Positions 34,776 to 43,663 of a stretch of DNA of 64,000 nt are shown here, one piece after another (within the stretch, counting starts at the first letter, position 1; every line of letters begins with the position of its first letter). Under the pieces are notes generated by a model. The model was not told the origin of the DNA and searched no databases. It worked only from the letters and a program-made list of their open reading frames with translations. Source of the DNA: Anaerolentibacter hominis. GTDB lineage: Bacteria; Bacillota; Clostridia; Lachnospirales; Lachnospiraceae. The stretch spans positions 124,001 to 188,000 of the forward strand of contig NZ_JAWDIX010000004.1 of the NCBI RefSeq assembly GCF_032380675.1, written 5' to 3'. A program made the translations under genes and the position numbers.

Positions 34776-34804
34776 TTGAAATTTTTCCCAAACTATAATA
34801 TAAT
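34776..34804 (+). promoter_or_regulatory. Promoter of mreB
   Basis: TTGAAA at 34776-34781 and TATAAT at 34799-34804 with a 17-base spacer. A second TATAAT at 34794-34799 overlaps it but is poorly spaced. Confidence 0.7.
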
Positions 34805-34952
34805 CAATGGACTGGATAGCTCAAAATGGCGGACTTTGTCTGAAATATGCCGGTATATTGGAAAACTGCCGGATAAAGTACTGTGATACCGATAAAGATA
34901 TATTGAAGGAGAGTATAGGGCAGACATGAACAGAAGGAAAGGAGAAACTACT

Positions 34953-35942
34953 ATGTCAGGTAGTGATATTGGAATTGATTTGGGGACAGCCAACATCCTG
35001 GTGTATGTAAGGGGCAAAGGTGTAATTTTAAAAGAGCCCTCTGTCGTTGCAATTGACAGAGATACGAATAAAATTAAGGAAATAGGAGAAGAGGCCAGGC
35101 TGATGCTGGGCAGGACTCCGGGCAATATTGTGGCAGTCCGTCCGCTGAGACAGGGCGTTATTTCCGATTACACCGTTACAGAGAAGATGTTGAAATATTT
35201 TATACAGAAGGCTGTTGGAAAGAAAACATTCCGGAAACCCCGAGTTGCTGTTTGTGTCCCCAGCGGAGTAACTGAGGTAGAGAAAAAAGCAGTTGAGGAT
35301 GCGACTTATCAGGCAGGCGCCAGAGAGGTTGCTATTATAGAGGAGCCCATTGCTGCGGCGATCGGAGCGGGTATTGATATTTCCAGACCCTGCGGCAATA
35401 TGATCGTAGACATCGGAGGCGGTACTTCTGATATTGCCGTAATCTCTCTGGGAGGGACGGTTGTCAGCACTTCCGTTAAGGTCGCAGGAGATGATTTTGA
35501 CGAGGCGATCGTACGCTATATGCGGAAGAAACACAGTCTTTTAATCGGCGAGAGAACCGCGGAAGAGATTAAAATCAAGATAGGCAGTGCTTATGCGAGA
35601 CCGGAAGTCGGCACGATTGACGTCCGCGGGCGTAACCTGGTAACAGGACTTCCCAAGACGGTAACGGTTACATCGGATGAGACGCTGGAAGCGTTAAAGG
35701 AAACTACCTCGCAGATTGTGGAAGCGGTTCACGCAGTACTGGAAAAAACACCGCCTGAACTGGCTGCGGATATTGCGGACAGAGGGATTGTTCTGACCGG
35801 CGGCGGAGCTCTCCTGTACGGCCTGGACAGTCTGATTGAGGAAAAGACGGGAATTACTACAATGACTGCAGAAGATCCGATGACTGCCGTAGCGATCGGC
35901 ACAGGCAAATTTGTGGAATTTCTGGGCGGAAGAAAAGACTGA
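34953..35942 (+). CDS. mreB: Rod shape-determining protein MreB/Mbl
   Basis: A 329-residue actin-like protein with GIDLGTANILVY (phosphate 1), MIVDIGGGTSDIAVISLGG (phosphate 2), IIEEPIAAAIGAG and the adenosine motif GIVLTGGGALLYGLD. MreB filaments guide side-wall peptidoglycan synthesis. ATG 34953 follows AAAGGAG. It is not followed by mreC or mreD, so it is probably the Mbl/MreBH-like paralogue or a stand-alone copy. A structured repeat element lies between it and recD2. Confidence 0.94.
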   Translation: MSGSDIGIDLGTANILVYVRGKGVILKEPSVVAIDRDTNKIKEIGEEARLMLGRTPGNIVAVRPLRQGVISDYTVTEKMLKYFIQKAVGKKTFRKPRVAVCVPSGVTEVEKKAVEDATYQAGAREVAIIEEPIAAAIGAGIDISRPCGNMIVDIGGGTSDIAVISLGGTVVSTSVKVAGDDFDEAIVRYMRKKHSLLIGERTAEEIKIKIGSAYARPEVGTIDVRGRNLVTGLPKTVTVTSDETLEALKETTSQIVEAVHAVLEKTPPELAADIADRGIVLTGGGALLYGLDSLIEEKTGITTMTAEDPMTAVAIGTGKFVEFLGGRKD

Positions 35943-36019
35943 CCTATAAAGATGCGAATACCGGAAGAATGGATAATTTGGGGTAATGTCCAGATTGTTC
36001 ATTCTTCGTTGTTTGATCA

Positions 36020-36175
36020 GGTAATTTTCGTTTTACCGTTTTATCATGGAAGTAGATAAGACTGCCACCTCAATAGGTGATGAGTAAATAATAAATTCGT
36101 CATGGTGGGAGCCCAGTCTCCTTCCAAGATAAAGCCTCCGGCGGATTGCAGCAAGTACGCCGAGGCGTACTTGAA
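36020..36175. repeat. Structured intergenic element, copy A
   Basis: About 155 bases. The parts in order: a small hairpin GGTAA...TTACC with GTTTT; ATCATGGAAG-TAGATA-AGACT, pairing with AGTCT-C-CTTCCAAGAT at 36116-36130; an inner CACCT-CAAT-AGGTG hairpin; GCCTCCGGCGGA; and a perfect CAAGTACGCC-GA-GGCGTACTTG hairpin. Copy B is at 53788-54003. It ends about 25 bases before recD2. There is no reading frame in it. Confidence 0.88.
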
Positions 36176-36198
36176 TTTTATACGGTACGGGAGCGGTT

Positions 36199-38427
36199 AT
36201 GGCAGATAAATGGGAAGGGTACGTAGAAAAAATAGTATATCGGAACAGCGAGAACGGCTATACGGTGCTCAGTCTTTCCACAGAGGAAGATGAGATTACC
36301 TGTGTAGGCGTTTTTCCAGTGATGGAGGAAGGAACTTATCTGGAAGTAGAGGGAACCACTTCCCTGCATCCTCTGTATGGGGAACAGATCAAGGTGGAAC
36401 AGCACCAGATCAAGGAGCCGGAGGATATGGCGGCAATGGAGCGTTATCTGGGCTCCGGTGCGATTAAGGGAATCGGGGCGGCGCTCTCCTCACGGATTAT
36501 CAGAAAATTCAAGGATGATACATTCCGTGTGATAGAAGAGGAGCCGGAGAGACTTGCAGAAGTCAAGGGCATCAGCGAGCGTATGGCCAGAGAGATCGGC
36601 CTGCAGTTTGAAGAAAAGCGGGAGATGCGCAACGCCATGCTGTTTTTGCAGGAGTACGGGATATCCAACCGGCTTGCGGTGAAGATATATGAGAAATACA
36701 AAGAGAAAATGTATGAGGTGATTCGGGAAAATCCCTATCGGCTTGCGGAGGATATCACTGGCGTGGGCTTTAAGATCGCCGATGAAATTGCCGCAAGGGT
36801 GGGGATTGGCCAGGATGCCGCCTTTCGCATCCAGGCAGGGCTTCTGTATACTCTCACTCAGGAAAATTCCAACGGCAATGTGTATCTGCCGGAGGAAGAG
36901 CTGGTCGGCAAGACGGCTCTTATGCTGGGGCTGACTGGGGAACCGATCGAAAAGCAGATCATGGATATGGCGGTTGACCGGCGTATTGTAATAAAGGAAC
37001 TAGATGGAAAGAAAATAATTTATTCCAGTCATTTTTATTATATGGAATTAAATGTGGCCAGAATGCTGCTGGATTTAAGTATTCACTATGAGGTAACAGA
37101 TAATCAGATTGAGCGGCGGCTGAAACAGGTGGAGGATGCGGCCAGTCTGGTGCTGGATGAAATGCAGCGTGAGGCCGTGAGAGAGGCGGTAAGAAACGGC
37201 CTTTTGGTAGTAACCGGCGGCCCGGGTACAGGAAAGACAACTTTGATCAATACTCTCATCCGGTTCTTTGAACGGGAGGGAATGGATATTTTACTGGCGG
37301 CTCCTACCGGAAGAGCGGCTAAGCGTATGTCGGAAACCACCGGCTGTGAAGCCCAGACCATACACCGCCTTCTGGAACTGAATGGCGCGGTGATGGAGGA
37401 AGAAAGCAAACTTCATTTCGAGAGAAATGAAGAAAATCCACTGGAGGCCGACGTTATTATTGTAGATGAGATGTCCATGGTAGATATTGTCCTGATGCAT
37501 TCCATGCTGCGGGCCGTGAGCGTGGGAACCCGGCTGATCCTGGTGGGTGATGTGAATCAGCTGCCCTCTGTGGGGCCGGGCAGTGTGCTGGGGGATATTA
37601 TTTCTTCTGAGGCATTTCCGGTGGTTAAGCTGAATAAAATATTCCGCCAGTCTGCACAGAGTGATATTATCGTCAATGCGCATAAGATTAATCGGGGGGA
37701 AGAGATTTCTCTGGATAATCAAAGCAGGGATTTCTTCCTGCTGCAAAGAGATAATGTGCGCAATATACTGGGTGTGATTGTGACGCTGGTGACGAAAAAG
37801 ATGCCCAAATATGTGGATGCGAACCAGAAGGATATTCAGGTTCTCACCCCTATGCGTAAGGGAGAACTGGGCGTAGAATCCTTAAATAAAGTACTGCAGT
37901 ACTACCTGAATCCTCCGTCAACGGATAAAAAGGAAGCCCTGTTCGGGGAAATGATTCTCCGGGAGGGGGATAAGGTAATGCAGACCAAGAATAATTATCA
38001 GCTGGAATGGGAAGTCAGAAGTACATTCGGCATACCGGTGGACACCGGAACCGGTATTTTCAACGGAGATATGGGAATTGTAAAGGAGATCAATACATTT
38101 GCTGAAAGCATCACGGTAGAATTTGATGATGGAAAGCTGGTAGATTATCCTTATGCCGGCGCAGACGAACTGGAGCTGGCCTACGCTATCACCATACACA
38201 AGGCGCAGGGCAGCGAGTATCCCGCGGTGGTGATTCCTATCCTGACCGGTCCGCGCATGCTGTTTTACAGGAATCTGCTGTATACAGCGGTGACCCGGGC
38301 AAAGAAATGTGTGACGATTGTGGGAAGCCGGCAGAAAGTGCTGGATATGATTCACAACGCAGGAGACCAGAGCCGCTATTCCGGGCTGGATGTTAGAATT
38401 CGGGAACTGAAAAAGGAAAACTTTTAG
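36199..38427 (+). CDS. recD2: ATP-dependent RecD-like DNA helicase (RecD2)
   Basis: A 742-residue SF1B helicase that moves 5' to 3' and works outside RecBCD. The N-terminal region (1-190) has OB-like and helix-hairpin-helix parts (GAIKGIGAALSSRII, AEVKGISERMAREIG, DITGVGFKIADEIAAR). The motor has Walker A GGPGTGKTT near residue 340, motif Ia APTGRAAKRMSE, DEMSMVD (II), GDVNQLPSVGPG (III), a UvrD-like C-terminal AYAITIHKAQGSEYP and YTAVTRAKK (VI). Length and motif order match Bacillus YrrC/Deinococcus RecD2. The ATG has a weak GGGAGCGG site. Confidence 0.95.
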   Translation: MADKWEGYVEKIVYRNSENGYTVLSLSTEEDEITCVGVFPVMEEGTYLEVEGTTSLHPLYGEQIKVEQHQIKEPEDMAAMERYLGSGAIKGIGAALSSRIIRKFKDDTFRVIEEEPERLAEVKGISERMAREIGLQFEEKREMRNAMLFLQEYGISNRLAVKIYEKYKEKMYEVIRENPYRLAEDITGVGFKIADEIAARVGIGQDAAFRIQAGLLYTLTQENSNGNVYLPEEELVGKTALMLGLTGEPIEKQIMDMAVDRRIVIKELDGKKIIYSSHFYYMELNVARMLLDLSIHYEVTDNQIERRLKQVEDAASLVLDEMQREAVREAVRNGLLVVTGGPGTGKTTLINTLIRFFEREGMDILLAAPTGRAAKRMSETTGCEAQTIHRLLELNGAVMEEESKLHFERNEENPLEADVIIVDEMSMVDIVLMHSMLRAVSVGTRLILVGDVNQLPSVGPGSVLGDIISSEAFPVVKLNKIFRQSAQSDIIVNAHKINRGEEISLDNQSRDFFLLQRDNVRNILGVIVTLVTKKMPKYVDANQKDIQVLTPMRKGELGVESLNKVLQYYLNPPSTDKKEALFGEMILREGDKVMQTKNNYQLEWEVRSTFGIPVDTGTGIFNGDMGIVKEINTFAESITVEFDDGKLVDYPYAGADELELAYAITIHKAQGSEYPAVVIPILTGPRMLFYRNLLYTAVTRAKKCVTIVGSRQKVLDMIHNAGDQSRYSGLDVRIRELKKENF

Positions 38428-38444
38428 CAGGAAAGGAAAACAGG

Positions 38445-39371
38445 ATGATGAAGACAACATTAGTGATTATGGCAGCGGGATTGGGAAGCCGTTTCGGCGG
38501 TATCAAGCAGTTGACGCCGGTGGGACCGGGCGGAGAAATCATTATGGACTATTCGGTATATGATGCTGTCCGCGCCGGTTTTGATAAAGTGGTATTTATA
38601 ATAAGAAAAGACCTGGAAAAAGACTTCAGGGAAATTGTAGGGGACAGACTTTCCCAGTACGCAGATGTGGAGTATGTATTCCAGGAGCTTGACGATCTGC
38701 CGGCAGGATACCGGTGCCCGGATGGGAGAACGAAACCCTGGGGAACCGGTCAGGCGGTACTTAGCTGCCGGGGGGCGGTTAATACCCCGTTTCTGGTTAT
38801 CAATGCTGATGATTATTACGGGAGGGAAGCATTTGAGACGGCGCATGAGTTTCTGATGCGCGCAGAACCCGGAGATAAAAAATATAATTTCTGCATGGTG
38901 GGATTTGAACTGGGGAATACTCTGAGCGAAAATGGTACTGTGACAAGAGGTGTCTGTGAAGTAAATGATCAGAATGAACTTATCGACGTGGTGGAGACAT
39001 TTGAATTAAAAGAGGAAAACGGCCAGGTGACGGGAACGAGGGACGGAGGCGTATCCCGGATCACGCTGCCCCTTAACCAGCCTGTATCCATGAATATGTG
39101 GGGCTTTACCCCTGATTTTTTCGATGAGCTGGATCGGGAATTCAAGATATTCCTGATGGGTCCGGAGGGCAGGGCTATGAAGTCTGAATATCTGCTCCCG
39201 ACTTTGATTGATAAATTAATTAAAGCCGGAACTGCCAGAGTAGAGGTACTCCGGTCGAAGGATCAGTGGTTTGGCGTAACGTATCGTGAGGATAAAGACT
39301 ATGTGGCGCAGGAGTTCCTGCGGCTTTCACAGGAAGGGATTTATCCGGTGCCGCTGTTTAAACAGCCTTAA
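38445..39371 (+). CDS. Sugar-phosphate nucleotidyltransferase family protein
   Basis: A 308-residue GT-A-like nucleotidyltransferase. The activating loop is VIMAAGLGSRFGGIKQLTPVG, followed by KPWGTGQAVLSCRG and the metal-binding FLVINADDYYG. NMWGFTPDFFDEL and a C-terminal KSEYLLPTLIDKLI complete the fold. It resembles proteins annotated as NDP-sugar synthases, but the nucleotide and sugar are unknown. It starts at one of two adjacent ATGs (38445 or 38448) and lies 17 bases after recD2, so the two are probably cotranscribed. Confidence 0.8.
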   Translation: MMKTTLVIMAAGLGSRFGGIKQLTPVGPGGEIIMDYSVYDAVRAGFDKVVFIIRKDLEKDFREIVGDRLSQYADVEYVFQELDDLPAGYRCPDGRTKPWGTGQAVLSCRGAVNTPFLVINADDYYGREAFETAHEFLMRAEPGDKKYNFCMVGFELGNTLSENGTVTRGVCEVNDQNELIDVVETFELKEENGQVTGTRDGGVSRITLPLNQPVSMNMWGFTPDFFDELDREFKIFLMGPEGRAMKSEYLLPTLIDKLIKAGTARVEVLRSKDQWFGVTYREDKDYVAQEFLRLSQEGIYPVPLFKQP

Positions 39372-39378
39372 CAGGGAG

Positions 39379-40182
39379 GTGCAGACGTTCAATATAAGAC
39401 AAAATAATGAAGTATTACGGATTCCGGGGGATTCCATAAAGATTTCTTTGGTTGACAGGCTTCGGAATTTAAGTATAATAAATTGGATCTATCCGAGAAT
39501 CTGCCCGGTATGCGGTGAAATTGTTCCGGTTATGGAGGGCAGGATACATACGGAATGTCAGGGACGGCTTATTCCCGTAGGCGAACCCAGCTGTTGCAAA
39601 TGCGGCAAGCCGCTGGAAAGACAGGAGCAGGAATACTGCTATGACTGTCTGAGAAAAGGACACTCTTATGAGCGGGGATTTGCACTTTGGCGCTATGACT
39701 GTACTGCGAGAGAGGCAATCGCTGCATTCAAATACAGGGGGAAGCAGGAATTTGCGGAGTTCTTTGCCGATGAGCTGGTAAGACAGTTTGGACCGCAGCT
39801 TCGAAAGACCGGCGCACAGGCCTTTATTCCGGTGCCGGTTCATACGTCCAGACTTAAGAGCCGCGGATATAATCAGGCCGGATTACTGGCCGACGCCCTG
39901 GGGAAGCGATTAGATATTCCTGTGGTCAGTGACTATCTGTACAGGCAGAAGAAGACAGAACCCCAGAAGGGGCTTAATGACAGGGAAAGGCTGAGGAACC
40001 TGCTGCAGGCTTTTGCTGTGGATGGAGATAAACAAAAGAGATTTAAGGATCTGAAACGGGTGATACTGGTGGATGATATCTATACGACAGGCAGTACAAT
40101 CGAAGCCTGTACCAGAGTACTCCGGCAGGCCGGAGTTGCTCATGTCTATTATGTCAGTTTATGTATCGGCAGCGGAATATGA
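39379..40182 (+). CDS. comF: ComF family phosphoribosyltransferase-like protein
   Basis: A ComF/GntX family protein of about 267 residues. A zinc-ribbon-like N-terminal part has CPVCGE, CCKCGKPLE and CYDCLRKG. The phosphoribosyltransferase domain has AFIPVPVHTSRLKSRGYNQA, TEPQKGLNDRERLRNL and the PRPP loop VILVDDIYTTGSTIEAC. In competent bacteria ComF is a late competence ATPase partner, and in others it has a DNA uptake or repair role. The start is uncertain: GTG 39379 abuts a GGGAG site, and a TTG at 39451 would begin the family-typical VDRLRNLSIINWIYPRICPV. No ATG is available. Confidence 0.88.
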   Translation: MQTFNIRQNNEVLRIPGDSIKISLVDRLRNLSIINWIYPRICPVCGEIVPVMEGRIHTECQGRLIPVGEPSCCKCGKPLERQEQEYCYDCLRKGHSYERGFALWRYDCTAREAIAAFKYRGKQEFAEFFADELVRQFGPQLRKTGAQAFIPVPVHTSRLKSRGYNQAGLLADALGKRLDIPVVSDYLYRQKKTEPQKGLNDRERLRNLLQAFAVDGDKQKRFKDLKRVILVDDIYTTGSTIEACTRVLRQAGVAHVYYVSLCIGSGI

Positions 40183-40198
40183 TGGAGAGGGAATGGTT

Positions 40199-40972
40199 AT
40201 GGCAAAGAAAAGAGCAATCACAGTTATGGCACACAGAGGGTATTCGGCAAAATATCCGGAGAACACGATGCTTGCGTTCGAAAAGGCACTGGAGGCCGGA
40301 GCGGACGGGATCGAGCTGGACGTCCATGTGACCAAGGACGGAGAACTGGTTATCATTCATGACGAATCCCTGGACCGGACAACAGACGGAACAGGTACCA
40401 TTAACACCCACACTCTGGCAGAGCTGAAAGATTTGAACGCAGCGGCAAACTTTACCGGTGTGGATTATGCGGGTATTCCCACACTGAGCGAATATCTGAT
40501 GTGGGCGAAAGATAAAAATATTTATACCAATATAGAATTAAAAAATAACAAAACCTACTATGGCGGCCTGGAGGAACTGGCTGCCGGTATGGTGAAACGG
40601 TTTGGATTGACGAAAAAGGTTATCTTCTCTTCCTTTAATCACGTCTCCCTGTCCCGGCTCAAGAAACTGCTGCCGGAGGTGCCGATGGGAATTCTGTGTA
40701 AGAAACCGCTGGTGAATGTGGGGGAATATGTAAAAGCCTGCGGAGTGGATTATCTTCATCCGGAGAGTACCTATATGGTGGAGCGGGTTATAAAGAACTG
40801 CAGAAAGCATGAAGTGCCCATCAATGTGTGGGAGGTAAATAATGAGGAAGCCATGATGAGGATGCTGGAGCTGGGTGTGGACGGTCTGATCACGGATGAA
40901 CCGGAGCTTGCGAAAAAGACGGTTATGAAGTATCTGGCTCCTGCCGACATGATCGGCGGACCGGAACTGTAG
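40199..40972 (+). CDS. Glycerophosphodiester phosphodiesterase
   Basis: A 257-residue GDPD-family TIM barrel: VMAHRGYSAKYPENTMLAF, GIELDVHVTKDGELVIIHDE and DRTTDGTG are the catalytic and metal-binding motifs (His and Glu/Asp). The C-terminal INVWEVNNEEAMMRMLELGV and DGLITDEP complete the barrel. It hydrolyses deacylated phospholipids to glycerol-3-phosphate and an alcohol. No signal peptide is present, so it is cytosolic. ATG 40199 is preferred (GAGAGGG seven bases upstream). It lies 16 bases after comF. Confidence 0.94.
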   Translation: MAKKRAITVMAHRGYSAKYPENTMLAFEKALEAGADGIELDVHVTKDGELVIIHDESLDRTTDGTGTINTHTLAELKDLNAAANFTGVDYAGIPTLSEYLMWAKDKNIYTNIELKNNKTYYGGLEELAAGMVKRFGLTKKVIFSSFNHVSLSRLKKLLPEVPMGILCKKPLVNVGEYVKACGVDYLHPESTYMVERVIKNCRKHEVPINVWEVNNEEAMMRMLELGVDGLITDEPELAKKTVMKYLAPADMIGGPEL

Positions 40973-40984
40973 GTAAGTCAGCCT

Positions 40985-41431
40985 ATGAGAATACTGGTGG
41001 ATGCGGATGGATGCCCGGTGGTGCGGATTGCGGTGAGAGCGGCCAAAGAAAAAAGTATCAAGATTGTAATATTCTGTGATACCAGCCATGAAATTCAGAC
41101 CGACTATGGCGAGGTGATCACAGTGGAGCGGGGGAGAGACTCCGTTGATTTTGCTCTGCTTCAAAACGCCGCGGCGGGTGATATTGTGATTACACAGGAC
41201 TATGGGCTTGCGGCAATGGCCCTTGGCAAGAAATGCTCTGCGGTTCATCAGAATGGTATGATATACACAGATGGGACGATAGACCAGCTGCTGCTGGAAC
41301 GTCATCTCTCGGGCAAGGCCAGACGAAGCGGAAAAAATCGGGGCAGAGGACCGGCGAAACGGACCGAAGAGGATGACCGAAGATTTGAGCGGGCGCTGCG
41401 GGCTCTGCTGGAGAAGTCCGTAACAGAATAA
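40985..41431 (+). CDS. UPF0178 (YaiI/YqxD, DUF188) family protein
   Basis: A 148-residue protein of the PIN-like DUF188 family: MRILVDADGCPVV, FCDTSHEIQTDYGEVITVE, GDIVITQDYGLAAMAL and the basic C-terminal SGKNRGRGPAKRTEEDDRRF. The aspartates in the first and third motifs resemble a nuclease site, but no activity is established. It is the last gene of the recD2 run and is followed by a bidirectional terminator. Confidence 0.9.
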   Translation: MRILVDADGCPVVRIAVRAAKEKSIKIVIFCDTSHEIQTDYGEVITVERGRDSVDFALLQNAAAGDIVITQDYGLAAMALGKKCSAVHQNGMIYTDGTIDQLLLERHLSGKARRSGKNRGRGPAKRTEEDDRRFERALRALLEKSVTE

Positions 41432-41464
41432 TATAGAGATCTGACCGCGCTGCGGGCGGTGCAA

Positions 41465-41495
41465 AAAAGCAGCTGCCATTCTGACAGCTGCTTTT
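41465..41495. terminator. Bidirectional terminator between the UPF0178 and cvfB genes
   Basis: AAAAGCAGCTG and CAGCTGCTTTT form a perfect 11-bp stem over a nine-base loop, ending five bases before the cvfB stop. Confidence 0.88.
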
Positions 41496-41499
41496 CCTG

Positions 41500-42339
41500 T
41501 TATTTTTTACATTCAAAGTGGGTATCATCCAGGAGAATCCGTCCCTCTTTCATCAGATGACCGAGCGCACGCTTGAAGGCATTTTTGCTCAGGTGGAAAT
41601 AGTCTTTGATTTCTCCGGCATCCGATTTATCGTGAAATGGAAGGGAGCCGCCGGCCTCAACCAGTTTTTGATAGACCAGCTCTGCATCGGTATCCAGCTG
41701 AAGGTAGGCCTTCTCCCGGAGACTTAAGTTCAAACGGCCGTCCTCCAGCACCTTTGTGACTCTGGCCTGAATCTTTGTGCCCGGTATCAGCCTGGTGAAT
41801 AATTCTTTCTTCGGGATCAGGGCGGAATAGCGATTGTCCACCGCAACATAGGCGCCGAATGCGTCGATCACTGCGTAGACCAGCCCCGTAACCTGATCGC
41901 CGGTCTGATAGGGAGCATCGGTTCTGAGCGCCTCATATACATTCATTGTGGCGCAGAGCCGGCTGCTTTTATCAATATAGAGGCTTACCAGCACCTCATC
42001 GCCTGCCGATACCCGGTAGGATTGTTCTTTAAAAGGCAGAAACAGATCCTTTGCCAGACCCCAGTCCAGAAAAGCCCCGATCTTAGTCACATCCGTAACC
42101 TTCAGCAGCGCGGTCTGTCCAAGTTCCAGAGGGGGGACCGCTGTGGTGGCAATCAGCCTGTCCTCAGAATCTTTATAAAGAAAGACGGAGATCAGATCTC
42201 CTGCCTTACAGTCCTGCGGCAGTTGCTTTGCCGGCAGCAGAACCCGTTCCTCCGAAGCGGTTTCGGATTCTTTTAAGTAGGCTCCCTGGGGAGTAAACTT
42301 ATCTACAGCCAGTGTCTGTGTGATTCCTAATTCAAACAT
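41500..42339 (-). CDS. cvfB: CvfB/YitL family S1-domain RNA-binding protein
   Basis: A 279-residue protein with S1-like OB domains (TALLKVTDVTKIGAFLDWGL and DQVTGLVYAVIDAFGAYVAV) and a C-terminal winged helix (GEIKDYFHLSKNAFKRALGH). CvfB in Staphylococcus binds RNA and affects virulence gene expression; in others it is a conserved RNA-binding protein of unknown target. The start at 42339 uses GGAG in the end of the upstream gene, and its ATG is one base past that gene's stop, so the pair is translationally coupled. Confidence 0.9.
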   Translation of the reverse strand: MFELGITQTLAVDKFTPQGAYLKESETASEERVLLPAKQLPQDCKAGDLISVFLYKDSEDRLIATTAVPPLELGQTALLKVTDVTKIGAFLDWGLAKDLFLPFKEQSYRVSAGDEVLVSLYIDKSSRLCATMNVYEALRTDAPYQTGDQVTGLVYAVIDAFGAYVAVDNRYSALIPKKELFTRLIPGTKIQARVTKVLEDGRLNLSLREKAYLQLDTDAELVYQKLVEAGGSLPFHDKSDAGEIKDYFHLSKNAFKRALGHLMKEGRILLDDTHFECKK

Positions 42340-42340
42340 T

Positions 42341-43063
42341 TTATTCTCCATTTCCGTTTCGTGTAAATTCCACTACAGTAAAAGGTTTGCCCTGTTCATT
42401 GGCCAGCGATACATAAAACGCTTTGTCAGTTTCATAAGTATAGGGTACGATAATATCATTCAGCACCGCACTCATTTTATATTCTGCCCGCATCTGGCGC
42501 AGAGAAAAGTCTTTTGGAAGATAACCTTCCGCCATTTTAATATACTGCCCGTTGTTTACATGATGATTCGTATCAATATTGGCATGGGAAACCGGGAAAG
42601 AAGACTGAATCACAGGCTCTGTATCCGGCAGGGTGATTTTTCTGGAGGCATAGTCCATATCCAGACGGGGTTCCGGCTGATAAAGCGCCTCAATCTCGGC
42701 TGGGATACGAACCGGCCGCAGTTTCTCCATATCCATGTAAATCCAGTAGGAATTCGCATAGGCACATACATTGCCATCCTTGTCCTTCAGCATAAAGTTT
42801 CTGGTCCCATACAGACTTTTAAAATCGTTGGCCCAGGTGGAAACAGTGATCTCTTCTCCCAATCCGGGGAAACGGTTTACGACGATCTGCCAGGAACTTA
42901 ACAGCCAGGCCAGATGTCTGGAGGACAGCCAGTTCAAGCCAATCCCCAGATCCTCGGACTGAAAGGTGGAACAGTCCTGAAAATAATTAATAACAGATCC
43001 CAGATCCAGGCGTTTATTTTCATCAATCTCACTATAACGTACACGACAATTTATACTATACAT
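42341..43063 (-). CDS. Acyl-[acyl-carrier-protein] thioesterase
   Basis: A 240-residue double hot-dog protein like plant FatA/FatB and bacterial acyl-ACP thioesterases. The N-terminal RVRYSEIDENKRLDLGSVIN and the catalytic C-terminal HANIDTNHHVNNGQYI (Asp, Asn, His, Asn) are clear. WLLSSWQIVVNRFPGLGEEI is the substrate loop region. It releases free fatty acids from acyl-ACP and, in anaerobes, sets chain length of membrane or secreted acids. It is the first gene of a two-gene unit with cvfB. Confidence 0.92.
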   Translation of the reverse strand: MYSINCRVRYSEIDENKRLDLGSVINYFQDCSTFQSEDLGIGLNWLSSRHLAWLLSSWQIVVNRFPGLGEEITVSTWANDFKSLYGTRNFMLKDKDGNVCAYANSYWIYMDMEKLRPVRIPAEIEALYQPEPRLDMDYASRKITLPDTEPVIQSSFPVSHANIDTNHHVNNGQYIKMAEGYLPKDFSLRQMRAEYKMSAVLNDIIVPYTYETDKAFYVSLANEQGKPFTVVEFTRNGNGE

Positions 43064-43282
43064 TTCTACTCAATCCTTTTTCCTGATTTTTCTATTAGCA
43101 GTATACCTGTTTTGGGGAAAAACTACAAGGGATTTCAGCCTGACGCAGCAAGCTGCCTGCGGGAGGCGTCCGAAGAAACACTTACCCCTTTTCAGATGGG
43201 AAGGAATGGTATATAATATTTACAAATTGTATTTCATGGCATGGGACTGTTTTGTTTATTGCTATAGACATAGGAGGAAAAT

Positions 43283-43663
43283 ATGAAAAAAATTGTAAGT
43301 ACACCAAAGGCACCAGCTGCAATTGGACCTTATTCACAGGCAACTATCGTAAACGGGATGCTTTATACATCAGGTATGATCCCGGTAGATCCGGCAAACG
43401 GCCAGATCCCTGAGGGAGGGGTAACGGTTCAGGCAGAGCAGGCTCTCAGCAATTTGAAGATTTTGATTGAAGAAGCAGGCTCTAAACTGGAGAATGTTGT
43501 TAAGACCACAGTATTTATTAAAGACATGAATGATTTTGCCAAGATCAATGAGGTATATGCCAAATATTTTACGGATAACTATCCTTCCAGATCCTGCGTG
43601 GAGGTAGCCAGACTGCCCAAGGACGTATTAATTGAGATTGAAGCGGTTGCGGTGATGGAATGA
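43283..43663 (+). CDS. ridA: RidA family reactive intermediate deaminase
   Basis: A 126-residue YjgF/YER057c/UK114 family trimer subunit that hydrolyses 2-aminoacrylate and similar imines released by PLP enzymes. APAAIGPYSQATIVNGMLYTS, GVTVQAEQALSNL and the C-terminal RSCVEVARLPKDVLIEIEAVA carry the conserved active-site Arg and Glu. An AGGAGG site precedes the ATG. The stop overlaps the next gene's start by four bases (ATGA). Confidence 0.96.
   Translation: MKKIVSTPKAPAAIGPYSQATIVNGMLYTSGMIPVDPANGQIPEGGVTVQAEQALSNLKILIEEAGSKLENVVKTTVFIKDMNDFAKINEVYAKYFTDNYPSRSCVEVARLPKDVLIEIEAVAVME

Noticed and set aside
36020..36175. Insertion sequence
   Set aside because: No transposase frame in either copy of the element and no visible target duplication; kept as a structured repeat only.
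39286..39378. N-terminal extension of comF into the upstream nucleotidyltransferase gene
   Set aside because: It overlaps a conserved coding end and lacks a ribosome site; the gene must start after 39371.
40538..41479. 313-codon minus-strand frame across the GDPD and UPF0178 genes
   Set aside because: Shadow of two conserved plus-strand genes; no recognisable domain and no ribosome site.
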